From Mycoplasmopsis felifaucium ATCC 43428 (GTDB lineage Bacteria > Bacillota_I > Bacilli_A > Mycoplasmatales > Metamycoplasmataceae): a stretch of 37,555 nucleotides of DNA. The stretch covers positions 1 through 37,555 of the forward strand of contig NZ_JHXS01000009.1 in assembly GCF_000687775.1 (NCBI RefSeq). The letters run 5' to 3'. The notes under the pieces were generated by a model. That model was not told where the DNA came from. It did not search any database and was given only the letters and a program-made list of their open reading frames with translations. The position numbers and the translations under genes were made by a program. Positions 19,518 through 30,604 of this stretch are shown piece after piece. How positions within the stretch are numbered: position 1 is the stretch's first letter; every line of letters starts with the position of its first letter.

Positions 19518-20522
19518 ATGCAATTATCTGTAATAGTTCCAAATATTCAAAATAATAAAGAGTTAGCTGAAGTTTTTGATACTTTTATTAATCAAGATAA
19601 TCAAGATTTTGAATTAATTTTGGTTTTATCAAATGCAAATAAATCAATGTTTTCAACCATTGAAAAGACACTTAAGTTTTTTGGTTCAAGACTTAAATTT
19701 ATCCTTAATGAAAACAGAAGTAATATCCAAAACGACATAATTACAGCCTTTCACTTAGTTAAAGGCAAATTTACTTATGTTTATTCACCTGATAATAATG
19801 GCAGATATTATTATGTGTCTAGAATTGTAAATGAAGCTCAAAAATATAATGCTGATATTTTAGAATTTAGACCTAGATTAGTGAATTCAATTCGTTGAAA
19901 ACCTGAGCCAAGGTTAGTGTGCGACCAAGTTCTAGATAAAAACAAAAAACCAGAATACGTTGCATATGCTTATCCATTTATTTTTAATAAAGTTTTTAAA
20001 TCAACATTAATTTCTCAATTAGTGAAATATAAACAAAAAGAAACTAATGATACAAAATTCGCAATTCAATTAACTTATATGCTTTTAATTATGTCTCAAA
20101 CATATGTTTACGTAAACAAAAGAATTGTAAGAGAAACTATTAAAAGTAATATTTGATTAGTTCCCAATAACTTTATAAATCAATTTAATGAGATATTAAG
20201 TTATTTAAAAATTAATAACATTAAGCTAACTGAAGAAATTAATTATGCAAAAATGTATTTCTTATCAGTTTTCTTAAACGGTTTGCTTAACACATGAAGA
20301 AAAAGATTGAATCTAAGCATTTTTGATGATTTTTCTAATTACGCTGTTATGCGTTCAAAAAAATCCGCTGATGATTTACATAAGTTTTTAATTAAAGAAC
20401 ATTCTCAAAATAATAGTTTCTTTATGACAAACATTTATATGCTTAAAAACAATGAAGAAACAAAATTAATTAATTTAGATCCAAATATTAATACTAGTAA
20501 ATCGTTTTTAGGCGAATTATAA
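19518..20522 (+). CDS. Glycosyltransferase, family 2-like
   Basis: A 334-residue protein. The N-terminus MQLSVIVPNIQNNKELAEVF has the standard GT-A opening strand, followed by NQDNQDFELILVLSNAN and a segment with AFHLVKGKFTYVYSPDN, where the usual DxD is replaced by SPDN. Such proteins transfer sugars from nucleotide-sugars to lipids or surface polymers. The C-terminal third has no recognisable domain and no clear membrane segment, so it would act at the cytoplasmic face. GGAGG lies before the ATG at 19518. It overlaps the next gene by one base. The degenerate acidic motif makes activity less certain than the fold. Confidence 0.72.
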
Positions 20523-21187
20523 TGGCACATAAAAACGTATCTTTTTGAATAAGGTGTGTTTATGGTTTATTAGATGTTATTAGTTTTACATCATTGTTAT
20601 ATGTTTCGTTCTATTTTTTGATTGAATCTCCATTCAAAATACATAAAGCAATAAGTGCGATAAATTATTATTTATTCTGATCATTCTCAATTGGTTTTAG
20701 CTTTATTTTATATTTACTAATCCCACTATTTTGAGATGGTAGAACTTTATGAATGATAATTTGTAGAGTGCAAGTATTATTTAATAATCCGATAAAACAG
20801 GATAATTTATCAAAATTCAAATTAATTTTTTATCGAAGCATTTTAACTTTTGGTGTGTGGTTATTTATTGCTAGTCTTTATTTATGTTTAATATATCCGA
20901 AAGACTTTAATAATTTTGTTATTTTCTTAAATTCGAACAATAAAGAAGCTTTTTCACTAAGATTCAATATTGTTTTTGGTTTAGTTTCATCGTTTATAGG
21001 TTTATTAGTAGCTTTTAGAATAGTTGATTTAGCCTTTATGATTTTAACTAAAAGAAAAATAGGCTTATTTGACTTAGGAACCAACTCAAGAATAACATAC
21101 ATAAAACACTATAAAACAGATTTAAAAGATAAAATTGTGCTTATTCCATTTAAAATTCAAAATCAAACATATTTAATTAAGGATTAA
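20522..21187 (+). CDS. RDD-like integral membrane protein
   Basis: A 221-residue protein with about four hydrophobic segments (around residues 11-35, 47-70, 105-128 and 155-180). The opening IRCVYGLLDVISFTSLLY has the Arg and Asp spacing of the RDD family first helix, and a second pair lies in the FRIVDLAFMILTKRKIGLFD region. TGA-coded Trp is frequent in the first half. The ATG overlaps the glycosyltransferase stop by one base, so the two are probably made together; it may be a membrane partner (inference). The function of RDD proteins is poorly known. The C-terminal tail is cytoplasmic and charged. Confidence 0.62.
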
Positions 21188-21203
21188 AAAATGAGGTATC
21201 AAA

Positions 21204-23411
21204 ATGATTAATGAAAGTTTAAATATAAAGCGAGAAAATATGATTCTTGATGGCCTAAATGAGGAGCAAAAAGAAGCATTGCTATATTTTGATGGCCCTT
21301 TACGTATCATTGCGGGTGCTGGAAGTGGTAAAACAAGAGTTTTAACTCGTAAAATTGCTTATTTAATTAATATTTTAGGCATTAGTCCTACACAAATTTT
21401 AGCCGTAACATTTACAAATAAAGCCGCAAATGAAATGGCTGAAAGAATTAAGCAATACACAAATACAAAATTCACTAAAGATATTCCTGAAATTTCTACT
21501 TTCCACTCACTTTGTGCAAAAATATTAAGACAAGAAGCATTTCACGTTAACTTAAAAAACGATTTTCAAATAATTGATGACATTGATAAGAAAAATGTGC
21601 TTAAAGATGTTTATAAAAAACTTAATATTGAACCGGTCGATACCAATTTCAAAAATATAATCAGAATCATTTCTTGAGCTAAAAATAAAAATTATACATC
21701 TGATGAACTTTTACATCATCTAGAAGATGAAATTGATGCTTCGTTTAAAGACAATGGAAGACATGTTGCTCTTATTTTTGATGAATACAATAAGACTCTG
21801 AAAGAAATGAAGAGTCTTGATTTTGATGATCTCATTTCCAAAGTTAATGAACTTTTCCAAACAAATAACGATGTTGCAAATAAATGAGCTTCAATGTATT
21901 CATATATTTTAGTTGATGAATTCCAAGATACTTCATCAATTCAATATGAAATTATTAAAGTATTATCTTCAAAAAATGCACAAGTTACAATTGTTGGTGA
22001 TCCCGATCAAACCATCTATAGATTCAGAGGAGCCAATGTCAACTTGATTTTAGACTTTCATAAAGACTTTAAAGACTGTAAAACAATCATTTTGAACAAA
22101 AACTACCGTTCAACTCAATCAATTTTAAATGCTGCAAATAGCCTTATTAAACATAATCACTTTAGATTTAATAAGGATTTAGTTACAGATAGAGAACAAG
22201 GGCTAGATATTGAATTTATTCACGCTTTCAGTCCTGATGCTGAAGTTAGGTGAGTTGTTCAAAAAATAAATGAATTAAAAAAACAAAAAATACAGCTTAA
22301 AAACATTGCTATTTTTTACCGTTCAAATAGTTATTCAAGAAACTTTGAAGAACAATTAATGAATGAAAACATTAACTATAAAATTTTCGGTGGTGAAAAG
22401 TTTTATCAAAGAAAAGAAATTAAAGATGCATTAGCATTCTTAAGAGTTCTATACGATAAAAATGAGCTTCAACTAGCAAGAATTATTAATGTTCCTCCTA
22501 GGCGAATAGGTGATCAAACATTACAAAAAATTTATGAAGCTTCAAATGAGTTTGGCTTAAGTTTATATCAAACATTGCTAAAACATTTTAAAGATTTACC
22601 TGTGAATATGGATGTTAAGAAAAATATTGTTAAATTTCTTAACTGTGTAAATAAATACAGTGTAGCTTTATCTTCAAACCCTATTAATGTAGTTTTAGAT
22701 AGATTTTTAGATGAAATTGGCTATTATGAATATATTAATGATGATGTCGCTTTAAAAGGCACAGGTGAAGAAAACATTAAAACATTAATTGATGGTATTA
22801 GATCGTGAGAAGAAAAAAATACGACTAAAAGTATTAAAGACTATTTTGAATATGTTTCATTATTATCGGCTAATGATTCATCAGATGAATCTTTAAATTA
22901 TGTTTCATTAATGACTGTACACTCAGCTAAAGGTCTTGAATTTGATAATGTTTTTCTTGTAGGAATGAGCGAGCAAATTTTTCCGCATTATAGATCTGGC
23001 GATGATTCTGAATCATTAGAAGAAGAAAGAAGGCTTGCATATGTAGCCATTACAAGAGCTAGAAATAGATTGTTTGTAAGCGATTCAAGAGGAAAGTTGT
23101 TTAACTCTGAAACAGATAAGCAACCAAGCAGATTCTTAAAAGAAATGGGGATTGATGTTAATGCTTATATACTTCAAAAAGAAAGTGGAGAAGTCTTTGA
23201 AGATACTGAAATAGATGATAAGAAAATAAAAGAGTGAAACAAAAAAATGATTCCTGGTGATGTTATAAGCCACACATTTTTTGGAGAAGGCACCATATTA
23301 GAAGTTAAAGGTGATACAATTGTTGTCCAATTTGCTTCAAATAATATAAAAGTTCTTGCAAAAAATCATATGTCTGTTAGATTGTTAAAACAATCAGATT
23401 CTGTTAAATAG
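21204..23411 (+). CDS. uvrD: ATP-dependent DNA helicase UvrD/PcrA
   Basis: A superfamily 1A 3'-5' helicase of 735 residues, acting in repair and in removing RecA or stalled polymerase. Motifs in order: Q-motif LNEEQKEAL, Walker A AGAGSGKTRVLTRK, motif Ia VTFTNKAANEM, Walker B LVDEFQDTS, motif III GDPDQTIYRFRGA, motif IV KNYRSTQSI, motif V TVHSAKGLEFDNVFLVGM and motif VI RRLAYVAITRARNRLFV. The C-terminal extension ends in a small beta domain (PGDVISHTFFGEGTILEV), as in PcrA-type proteins. Several TGA (Trp) codons are read through. It lies 16 nt after the RDD-like gene. Confidence 0.96.
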
Positions 23412-23419
23412 AAGGTAAT

Positions 23420-25084
23420 ATGATTGGTTGAATTAACAACAATTTAAGCCTATTTATCTTTTTAATATTAGATCTTGTATGTATTATTATTTTGGTTTCA
23501 ATTATTTTTTCATATATGTTCAAATCAGTTAAATTGGTAAATAATTTCAATACTAATGGGCTTATTCTTTTTAAAATTGACACAGACAAAAAAACAATTA
23601 TTAGGCTTAGTGATAAGTCTTTTAGTAATACTTTGAATATTGATGATTCAAAATATGATTTTGATGTTAATAATATTGTAACTCTTGAAGATTTCTCTAA
23701 TTTCTTTGATGATAAGAGCAAACAATTAATACTCAATTATTTGTTGTCCAAAAATCATGATAATCGTGTAAAAATTTATTGCAATCTTAATATTGATAAA
23801 TTTTCTTCAAGTCCTATTTATAAAACCTTCGCAAAAATGAATATAAATTTGACTAAAACAACTGTTTTATTGAGATTTAATCCAACCACAAGAAGCGATA
23901 AAATCTTTTGTTCATTAGAATGACAGGCAAAAAGTTCATATAAATCTAAAAATAAGTTTTATCTAGTTAATCATGGAGAAGAAAAATTATTATTTAACAA
24001 TAAAATGTTCTGCCTATCTTATGTATTCGCGATAGATGAATTTTTCTTTAATGCTGGTATAAATAAAACTCATATGTCTAGTATTATTAATGCCTGAGAT
24101 TTAAATAAATATAAAGGCAATATTTATTATAAGAATGGAATTCTACAATTTTTCATATATGCAAATAGCTATAGCAAGTTGTTAAAAATGCAAAATAAAG
24201 CACTTATTAAATGAAACAATAATAAAAATTATTGATCTTTAAATCCATATTATAAATATACTGCTTTATTAAGTTATAAATGTGCTTCAACTTTTGACGA
24301 ATTAAAGCTTCAAAATTTACAAGCTCAATATCTGCTTTACAACGCTATGAATGGCGGAGATACAGAAAAATATAAAGCATGGTTTATTGACGATAACGTC
24401 AATATATCTGAATTTAATGACTTTTCTGAAAAATTAAAAGAATACAAAGAAAAAATAAAGAATAAAAACCTTATTAAAGAAATATATAACATCAGAACAT
24501 TCCCTGAAAATGAAAATACAAATATGAAAGTTGTAAGATGTAGAATTGCAGGGATCAGCAATCCTGATATGAATTTTTTTAGAAATATATGATGATATAG
24601 ATATAAATATACACACGTTTTAAATGATTATATTTTAAGCAGCGAAAATAACAATGATACTGTTTTTGTAGGGACTAGCATAGCTGATGTTTCTAACTTT
24701 GGTAAATATCGTAGAGAAAACACTGTTTTAGTATTAAAGCCGAGTGAAAATAATTTTGATTACAGCACAATTGAAGAAATTATCAAAAATATTTCTAAAA
24801 GTTCATTTTCTAAAATTATTCAAACTGGATTATATATTGATGAAATAAATGAAAAAATATTTAACATCATTCAAAATTACGAAATCAATTATTTTATAGT
24901 ATCAGAAGAACTTATTAATAGAACGATAATTGATGAAGCATCGATGTTAAAATTAAGAATATTAATCGATACTATTGAACAAAGTCAAAAAGCTTTGATA
25001 ATTTATGAAAACTTGCCTAAAATTAATCAAAAAAATATTACAGAAAAACTAAATATTAAGTATTATTTAAACATATCTTATTAA
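23420..25084 (+). CDS. Unknown single-pass membrane protein with a possible degenerate EAL-like C-terminal domain
   Basis: A 554-residue protein of no family I can name. One N-terminal transmembrane helix (residues 9-33) is followed by a short basic stretch and a soluble body. Residues about 40-100 (LILFKIDTDKKTIIRLSDKS) have a PAS-like strand pattern. The last 130 residues follow the order of an EAL barrel end: a strand with TVLVLKPSEN, helix, YEINYFIVSEELINR where EAL proteins have their KIDxxF, then KALIIYENL where they have AEGVE, and IKYYLN where they have the QGY end. The catalytic Glu-Ala-Leu and metal ligands are not conserved, so no phosphodiesterase activity is implied. It starts 9 nt after uvrD, with GAAGG before the ATG. 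Confidence 0.6.
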
Positions 25085-25123
25085 TTTATAAGGATAATAG
25101 TTACTTAGAAACTTAAAAAAATT

Positions 25124-26002
25124 ATGAAAAAAATTGGATTTATTTTTGACTCTTTTGCGTGCGAACCCAAGAGTTTTATGGATGAAAATGGCTATGGATA
25201 CCTTCCTTTTAGTAGCAATCTAGATGGTTCCATTTATTTGGATGGTATTGATTTAGAACAAAAAGAACTTTTAAACAAGATTAAAAGTAGTAAAGTTTGC
25301 AAATCATCTATGCCTAATCCCGCATTAATTGAAGAAGTTTTTGCTAAAATGTCTACAGAATATGATGACGTTGTATATCTTCCAATCAGTAGTTGTTTAT
25401 CATCAACTTATAGTACTTCAAAAATTATTGCCCAAAACTTCAAAAACATACATGTGCTAGACAATACTTGAGGAGCACAGCAACTTTTAAATGTCGCTAA
25501 ATTCGCTAAATATTTTTATGATAATAATAATGGCGATTTTGCTAAATTAGAAAAAAAACTTAAAGAAATACAGGCGAAAAGCTTATTGTTTGTATTACCG
25601 CAAGATGTTATCCATATTATTAATGGTGGCCGTGTTAGTTCGTTTAAAAAATTTGCACTTAAAACTTTAAGATTGCTTAAACTTAAACCGTATGTTAAGT
25701 TCTATAATCTAGAAGCTCACACTGGTGGAATGGCTAGAACAACTAAAGGAGCTGCATCGCAGATTTATAATAAATTATTAGAACATTTACATATTAAAAA
25801 CCCAGCAAATCAAACTTCCGAATATACATTTGATATCGCACACGGTATTGATGATTCTTTTAATGTTATGCTTATTGATTTAGCTAAAGAAATGAATATT
25901 AAAATATCAAGCTTAAAATATCTTTCAAGTGGTGTTGCTATTCATACAGGTTATGATGCTGCGGCTATTAGTATTATGCCTAACTTAGAAAACTATAAAT
26001 AG
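25124..26002 (+). CDS. DegV family fatty-acid-binding protein (FakB-like)
   Basis: A 292-residue DegV protein. Members bind a fatty acid and present it to FakA for phosphorylation. Family blocks visible: the opening strand KKIGFIFDSFACEP, the Thr/Ser region KVCKSSMPNPALIEEVF (usually TSQP), VVYLPISSCLSSTYSTSK, INGGRVSSFKKF and SSGVAIHTGYDAAAIS (usually GPVIGTHTGPGA). Only one TGA codon, in the NTWGAQ segment. No strong ribosome site sits directly before the ATG; GGA is about 30 nt upstream. The fakA-plsX genes are far away at 4336-6987, so the three parts of the pathway are unlinked in transcription. Confidence 0.9.
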
Positions 26003-26010
26003 TTATAAAC

Positions 26011-26033
26011 AAGCATTCAAAAAATGCTTTTTT
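26011..26033 (+). terminator. Terminator of the degV gene
   Basis: AAGCATT/AATGCTT stem with a 5-nt A-rich loop and a run of T. It lies 9 nt after the stop. Confidence 0.85.
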
Positions 26034-26091
26034 ATATCCGATGAAACAATGCTTTATGCAAAATTTAATATAATTTTAAAAGGAGAATAAA

Positions 26092-27045
26092 ATGAGAAAA
26101 ATTGCTATTATTCGTGATGCTAATGCAACATATCCATGAGTGTTAAAAAACCTTAAAATGACTTATGCAATAGCTAGTTTTGTTAGTATTTCCGATGCGT
26201 TAAATTGATATATAACTTATAAAATTGAAAGCTTAATTTCGCTTTATGATGAAAAGAAAACTTTAGTTGGTCAAATCGCTTATATTAACCAAGATGATGA
26301 ATGACTATTAATGGCTTCATCAAGTGGTTTTGAGAAAAAAATTGATTACCTTGCTTTATGCCAAATGTTTAATATTGACCCTATAAGCCATCTAAAAAAA
26401 GAAACTGATGAAGAATTAAAAAACATTAATAAAGACCTAATTTATGAGTATCTAAATGACCCAAAAACGTATTTTATAGATAAATACGACACAATTAAGA
26501 AACCTTCTGCAGATGATTATCTAAATAATGAAGCTAGAAGTAAAATTTTTGAACTTCAAATTAAAAACTCCGTAAATAAAGATGATTTTACAAGAACACA
26601 TCAATTTGCAAATACAGCAAACATTTTTACGGGCGAATCTGTCATTCTTTCTAACACTATTGACGTGAAAACTCCAAAAGTCGCTGAATTAAAAAAAGAT
26701 GTCGAAAACAAGTTATGTGATAGTACTATAGTTATGGGTGCTGAAAACATCCAAGATAAAACAACTATTGCTGAAAGTACAAAAAGTATGCAAGCTGAAT
26801 CTGAATTTTTTGCTTTAAATAATGATGGTTCTGATTCATCTGTTAAAAATGATCCATACAATGTTTATAACGATAATGACATTTCTACAGTAAGACTGGA
26901 CAAATTATCTAATCGGAAAGGTGCTAAAGCCGGGAAAATCTTTGCACTTGTTTTACTTACTATTTTATTACTTGCTGGAATTTTAATGCTAGTTTGATAT
27001 TGTCTAGAAGTTTTCCAAATTATTAATTGAGTTTCATGAATGTAA
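26092..27045 (+). CDS. Unknown protein with a C-terminal membrane anchor
   Basis: A 317-residue protein that I do not recognise. The N-terminal 100 residues (MRKIAIIRDANATYPWVLKN onward) look like a folded alpha/beta unit with several TGA-coded Trp. The middle, about 150-270, is low in hydrophobic residues and rich in Asp, Asn, Ser and Thr, probably disordered. Residues about 282-303 (IFALVLLTILLLAGILMLVW) are a single membrane helix, followed by a short tail, so the protein is tail-anchored with its body most likely in the cytoplasm. AAAAGGAGAATAAA precedes the ATG. It stands alone between the degV terminator and tRNA-Leu. Confidence 0.7.
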
Positions 27046-27082
27046 TTTCTTTTAAAAATATTTTGAATAGAGTAAAATAATT

Positions 27083-27088
27083 TATAAT
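27083..27088 (+). promoter_or_regulatory. -10 box of tRNA-Leu
   Basis: TATAAT 11 nt before the tRNA 5' end. A TTGAAT at 27063-27068 is a possible but closely spaced -35. Confidence 0.55.
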
Positions 27089-27099
27089 ATTCAAGATAT

Positions 27100-27184
27100 G
27101 CCCGAGTGGTGAAATTGGCAAACACGCTAGACTAAGGATCTAGTGAGGAGACTCTTGCAGGTTCAAGTCCTGTCTCGGGCACCA
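27100..27184 (+). tRNA. tRNA-Leu(AAG)
   Basis: An 85-nt class II tRNA. The acceptor stem GCCCGAG pairs with CTCGGGC, and CCA is encoded. The anticodon stem CTAGA/TCTAG closes the loop CTAAGGA, giving anticodon AAG at 27134-27136. A long variable arm and the T-loop TTCAAGT are present. A34 would read CUU and, if unmodified or inosine, other CUN codons. Confidence 0.95.
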
Positions 27185-27191
27185 TATATTA

Positions 27192-27217
27192 AAGTCAAGG
27201 TAATGCTTGGCTTTTTT
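27192..27217 (+). terminator. Terminator of tRNA-Leu
   Basis: AAGTCAAG pairs with CTTGGCTT (one mismatch region), followed by T6. Confidence 0.7.
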
Positions 27218-27230
27218 ATTAATTAAAAAT

Positions 27231-27278
27231 AACTAACAAAAAAAGTAAGACACTAGTCTTACAATCTTGTTAGTTTTT
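27231..27278 (-). terminator. Long two-part hairpin, terminator of the DUF2130 gene
   Basis: The outer arm AACTAACAA (27231-27239) pairs with TTGTTAGTT (27267-27275), and the inner arm GTAAGAC (27245-27251) pairs with GTCTTAC (27256-27262). T-rich runs on both sides allow bidirectional use. The outer arm contains the stop codon of the minus-strand gene. Confidence 0.75.
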
Positions 27279-28604
27279 ATTCTTTTCTAAGTTTTTTAAC
27301 TCCTCGAATTTTTCTTTCATAGTTTTATTGCCTCGAGTTAATTTTTTAACTTCTAAGTTAGGAAGTTGATTTTTCGCTCTACTTATTCATTTCGCAGCGG
27401 TTTTGAATTCACTTCTAAATTTTTCAACTTTTTTGATTATATCATCACACATATCATCTACTTCATTGTAAATTGAATTAGCTTTTTCGTAATCATTGCT
27501 TATTTTACTTACAACTTCTTGTACGGCTGTTTCAAAGTTTGATATGTCTAAATTTTCTTCTCTATATTTAATCGCTTGTTTTTTATATTCGTATGTATTA
27601 TTAGCCATTGTTCTAATAAGTCCTATTATAGCCAAGAAGAATTGAGGTCTAATTACAAACATTTTAGGGTATCTATGCGAAACATCGACAATTCCATTAT
27701 TATATAGCTTACTATCAGCTTCTAATGTTGAAACCAAAACAGCATATTCACAGCCTTTTTGGTTTCTGTCTTTATCTAGTTCTTTGAAGAAATCTTCATT
27801 TTTCTTTTTATTTACAGTATCATCTTTTTGATTTTTCATCTCGAACATAATTGATACAGTTTCAATTTCAATATTTTCGGTAGAATAATCCCTGAATATA
27901 AAGTCTCCTTTACTTCCTTCAGATGCGTCATTATCCTTTTCAAAATATGCATTTGGATATGCATATGGTCTTACTTCGTTAAATGCATCGCTACAGTACT
28001 TTTCGAGAGATTCACCTAAATCTTTAGTTGAATCGCCGATTCTGAAATCTTTATATCTTTTTATTTCTTCATCTTTTGCTTGCAGTTGATACTCATGATA
28101 TTTTTTAAGGTCATTTATTGCTATTTCTTTATCTTTATTTGCTGTATCTATTTTAGCTTGCAACAGTGAATTTATTTGATTTATTTCGTTTAGTTTTTCA
28201 TCGTTTTTCAGAATGACTTCTTGAATTGCAATTATTTTATCTTTATCTTTGTTTATTAATTGTTCCTTAAGTAATTTAATTTCCTGATCTTTTTCAATTA
28301 AGGCTTGTTTATTTTTAAGTTTAATTTGCTCAGCATTGGATTCTATTTCACTATCTTTATTTTCCAATTTTGCCTTTAAAACAGCGATTTCCTCGTTTTG
28401 TTTAGATAACTTATTATCTTGTTCTGTTATTATTTGATTAGTTTGAATTTCTAACTTAGCTTTATAAGTTTCTTCTATTAATTTTATTTGTTCATTTACT
28501 CTAGCATTTATTTCTTCTTTTTCAATATTACTTAATAAAGCATCATAATTACTTTTATCTAGTTGTATTGATTCACCACATTTTGGACATTTAACTACTG
28601 CCAT
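27270..28604 (-). CDS. DUF2130 protein: zinc ribbon, coiled coil, PD-(D/E)XK-like nuclease domain
   Basis: A 444-residue protein. The N-terminus VVKCPKCGESIQLD has one CxxC pair like a half zinc ribbon. Residues about 25-200 form a long Glu/Lys/Gln coiled coil. The C-terminal DUF2130 region has GESLEKYCSDAFNEV, EGSKGDFIFRD and IMFEMKNQKDD: Asp, then Glu-x-Lys on the next strand, the pattern of restriction-endonuclease-like folds. The family is widespread and uncharacterised. A TGA near the end (after KTAAK) is Trp, so the protein runs about 39 residues further than a standard-code reading. GGAGGTTTCT precedes the ATG. Monocistronic, with its own terminator. Confidence 0.85.
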
Positions 28605-28746
28605 AGAAACCTCCTAAAACATAATTTAATAAAATAAATTTTATTAATAGTTTTATACTATTTTAATTATATATTTTTAATGTGTGAAACTAGACAAATA
28701 ATTTTTGATTGTAAAAAGATTTATTTATGTATTTTAATAAAATAAA

Positions 28747-28765
28747 AGCTGGATAAACCAGCTTA
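28747..28765 (-). terminator. Terminator of the ABC exporter operon
   Basis: AAGCTGG/CCAGCTT stem with a 5-nt loop, followed on the minus strand by a T-rich run, 7 nt past the stop. Confidence 0.75.
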
Positions 28766-28771
28766 ATACAA

Positions 28772-30604
28772 TTAATTTTCTTCAAATCCTGCGTGATAAA
28801 GTTTATTATAAAAGCCGTTTAACTCTAATAATTGCTTATGATCACCACGTTCAATTATTGAACCTGAATCAATTACTAAAATTTCATTTGCATTTTGGAT
28901 TGTACTTAATCTGTGTGCTATAACCAATAATGTTTTGCTGTTTGATAAAAGATTAATAGCTTTTTGAATTTTAATTTCACTTAATGTATCCATATCACTA
29001 GTAGCTTCATCCAAAATAGTTATAGGTCGATTTGAAATCATACTTCTTGTGATTGATAGTAATTGTTTTTGACCATCACTAAGAATTGAACCATTATTAT
29101 ATAAAGTTGTTTCATATTTTTGGGGCATTGAATTCACAAAATCATTTAATCCTGTTTTATAGCATATATCGTAAAATTCTTTATCTTTAATATCTGAATT
29201 AACACGGTTTAAATTATTTTTAATTGTATCCTGCAAGATATAAGTATCTTGTAAAATGAGATCTAAATTATTTCTTCACGATGATTCTTTAATATTAAAG
29301 ATAGATTGACCATCTATTGTGATATCTCCTTTAGTGGGGAGATATAATTTTGATAATAGTTTTGCGATTGTTGTTTTGCCACATCCGGTATACCCAACTA
29401 ATGCTAAAGTTTGCCCTTTTTTAATTTTGAACGAAATATCCTTTAAAACAAAGTTATCAGGATCACTAGGATAAGCGAATCAAACATTTTTAAATTCAAT
29501 TTCACCTTCAATTAAGTTTAAATTGTTTAGCGTGCTTTCATCAACTGGCGGTTTAAGCTGGATAATTCTATTTAATCTTATAGCAGAACCCATACCCATT
29601 TGTAAACTGCTCATTATTTCCAAAATTTGATTAAAACTATCACTAATTGAATAAATATACATTGAAATTGAAATAATAAAACCAGCAGTAACATTAGAAG
29701 CGCCAGGCATGTTTGATCAATTTTGCTTTAATATAATTGTTATTCCCACAATTTCAATAAGATTTAAAACTTTTGAAAAATGTAATCAAGGATACATCAA
29801 TATCATTCTCTTTGCACTTTTTATGTTTGGAGAAAGAATATTTTTATTATATTTGTCAAATTCCTTTGATATCTCATATGATTTTTGATGAATATTAACG
29901 AGAGGAAAAGCGTCAATGATTTCTTCTAAGTAAGCATTAAATGCACCTAATTTTTCTTGTAGATCAATGAAGTACTTTTGATTCTTTTTAATGATTATAA
30001 AAATAGGTATGAAGTTGATTGGGATAACAATAACTGCGATTATTGCAATTATAGGCGAGTAAAATATTAACACTCCTATAATAAATATCAGCGAGAACAT
30101 AACTGTAATACTATTGCCAATCATATCTGTCATTGCTTGAGTCATATTTGAAATATCATTTGTTAAAGTTGACATTAAGTCACCAGTTTGATTTTCTTCA
30201 TAATAACTCAAAGGCATCGCTTGCAATTTTTTGTATGCCGCTAATCTAATTCTAGATCCAATATTTAAACTTGTTCTACTTAACAAGAATCTTTGCACTA
30301 CTAAAATTACTTTTTGTAGGATGTAAGCCAACGCTAAAACACCTATAAAAATGCCGTAATCAACATATTCAAATTTATTAAAATCAAATATATCGGGTCT
30401 TCTAAAGAACTTATCAACTATAAAACCAACCAATCATGAAGCTCCAGTTGAACTAGCTGCAATGAAAGCGCCGGCCATAATCGAAAGAATCCAAACCCAT
30501 GGCGAAATTGCAAACTCTTTTATTAAACGGAAAAAAACCTTTGCTGATGCTTTTCTTTCTTCTTTAGAGGCAAATTGGTAAAATCTGCTAAAACGTTTAG
30601 CCAT
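28772..30604 (-). CDS. ABC exporter half-transporter, subunit with the canonical Walker B/H-loop
   Basis: A 610-residue half-transporter with a six-helix exporter domain (about residues 30-330) fused to an ATPase. Walker A VGYTGCGKTTIAKLL, signature LSDGQKQLL (Gly to Asp change), Walker B ITILDEATSDMD with the catalytic Glu, and switch AHRLSTIQNANE. It is the second gene of a two-gene operon; its ATG overlaps the partner stop by one base. The motif pattern is complementary to that of the partner, as in heterodimeric exporters such as LmrCD or TM287/288. Such pumps export drugs, lipids or peptides. Five TGA codons are read as Trp. Confidence 0.93.
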
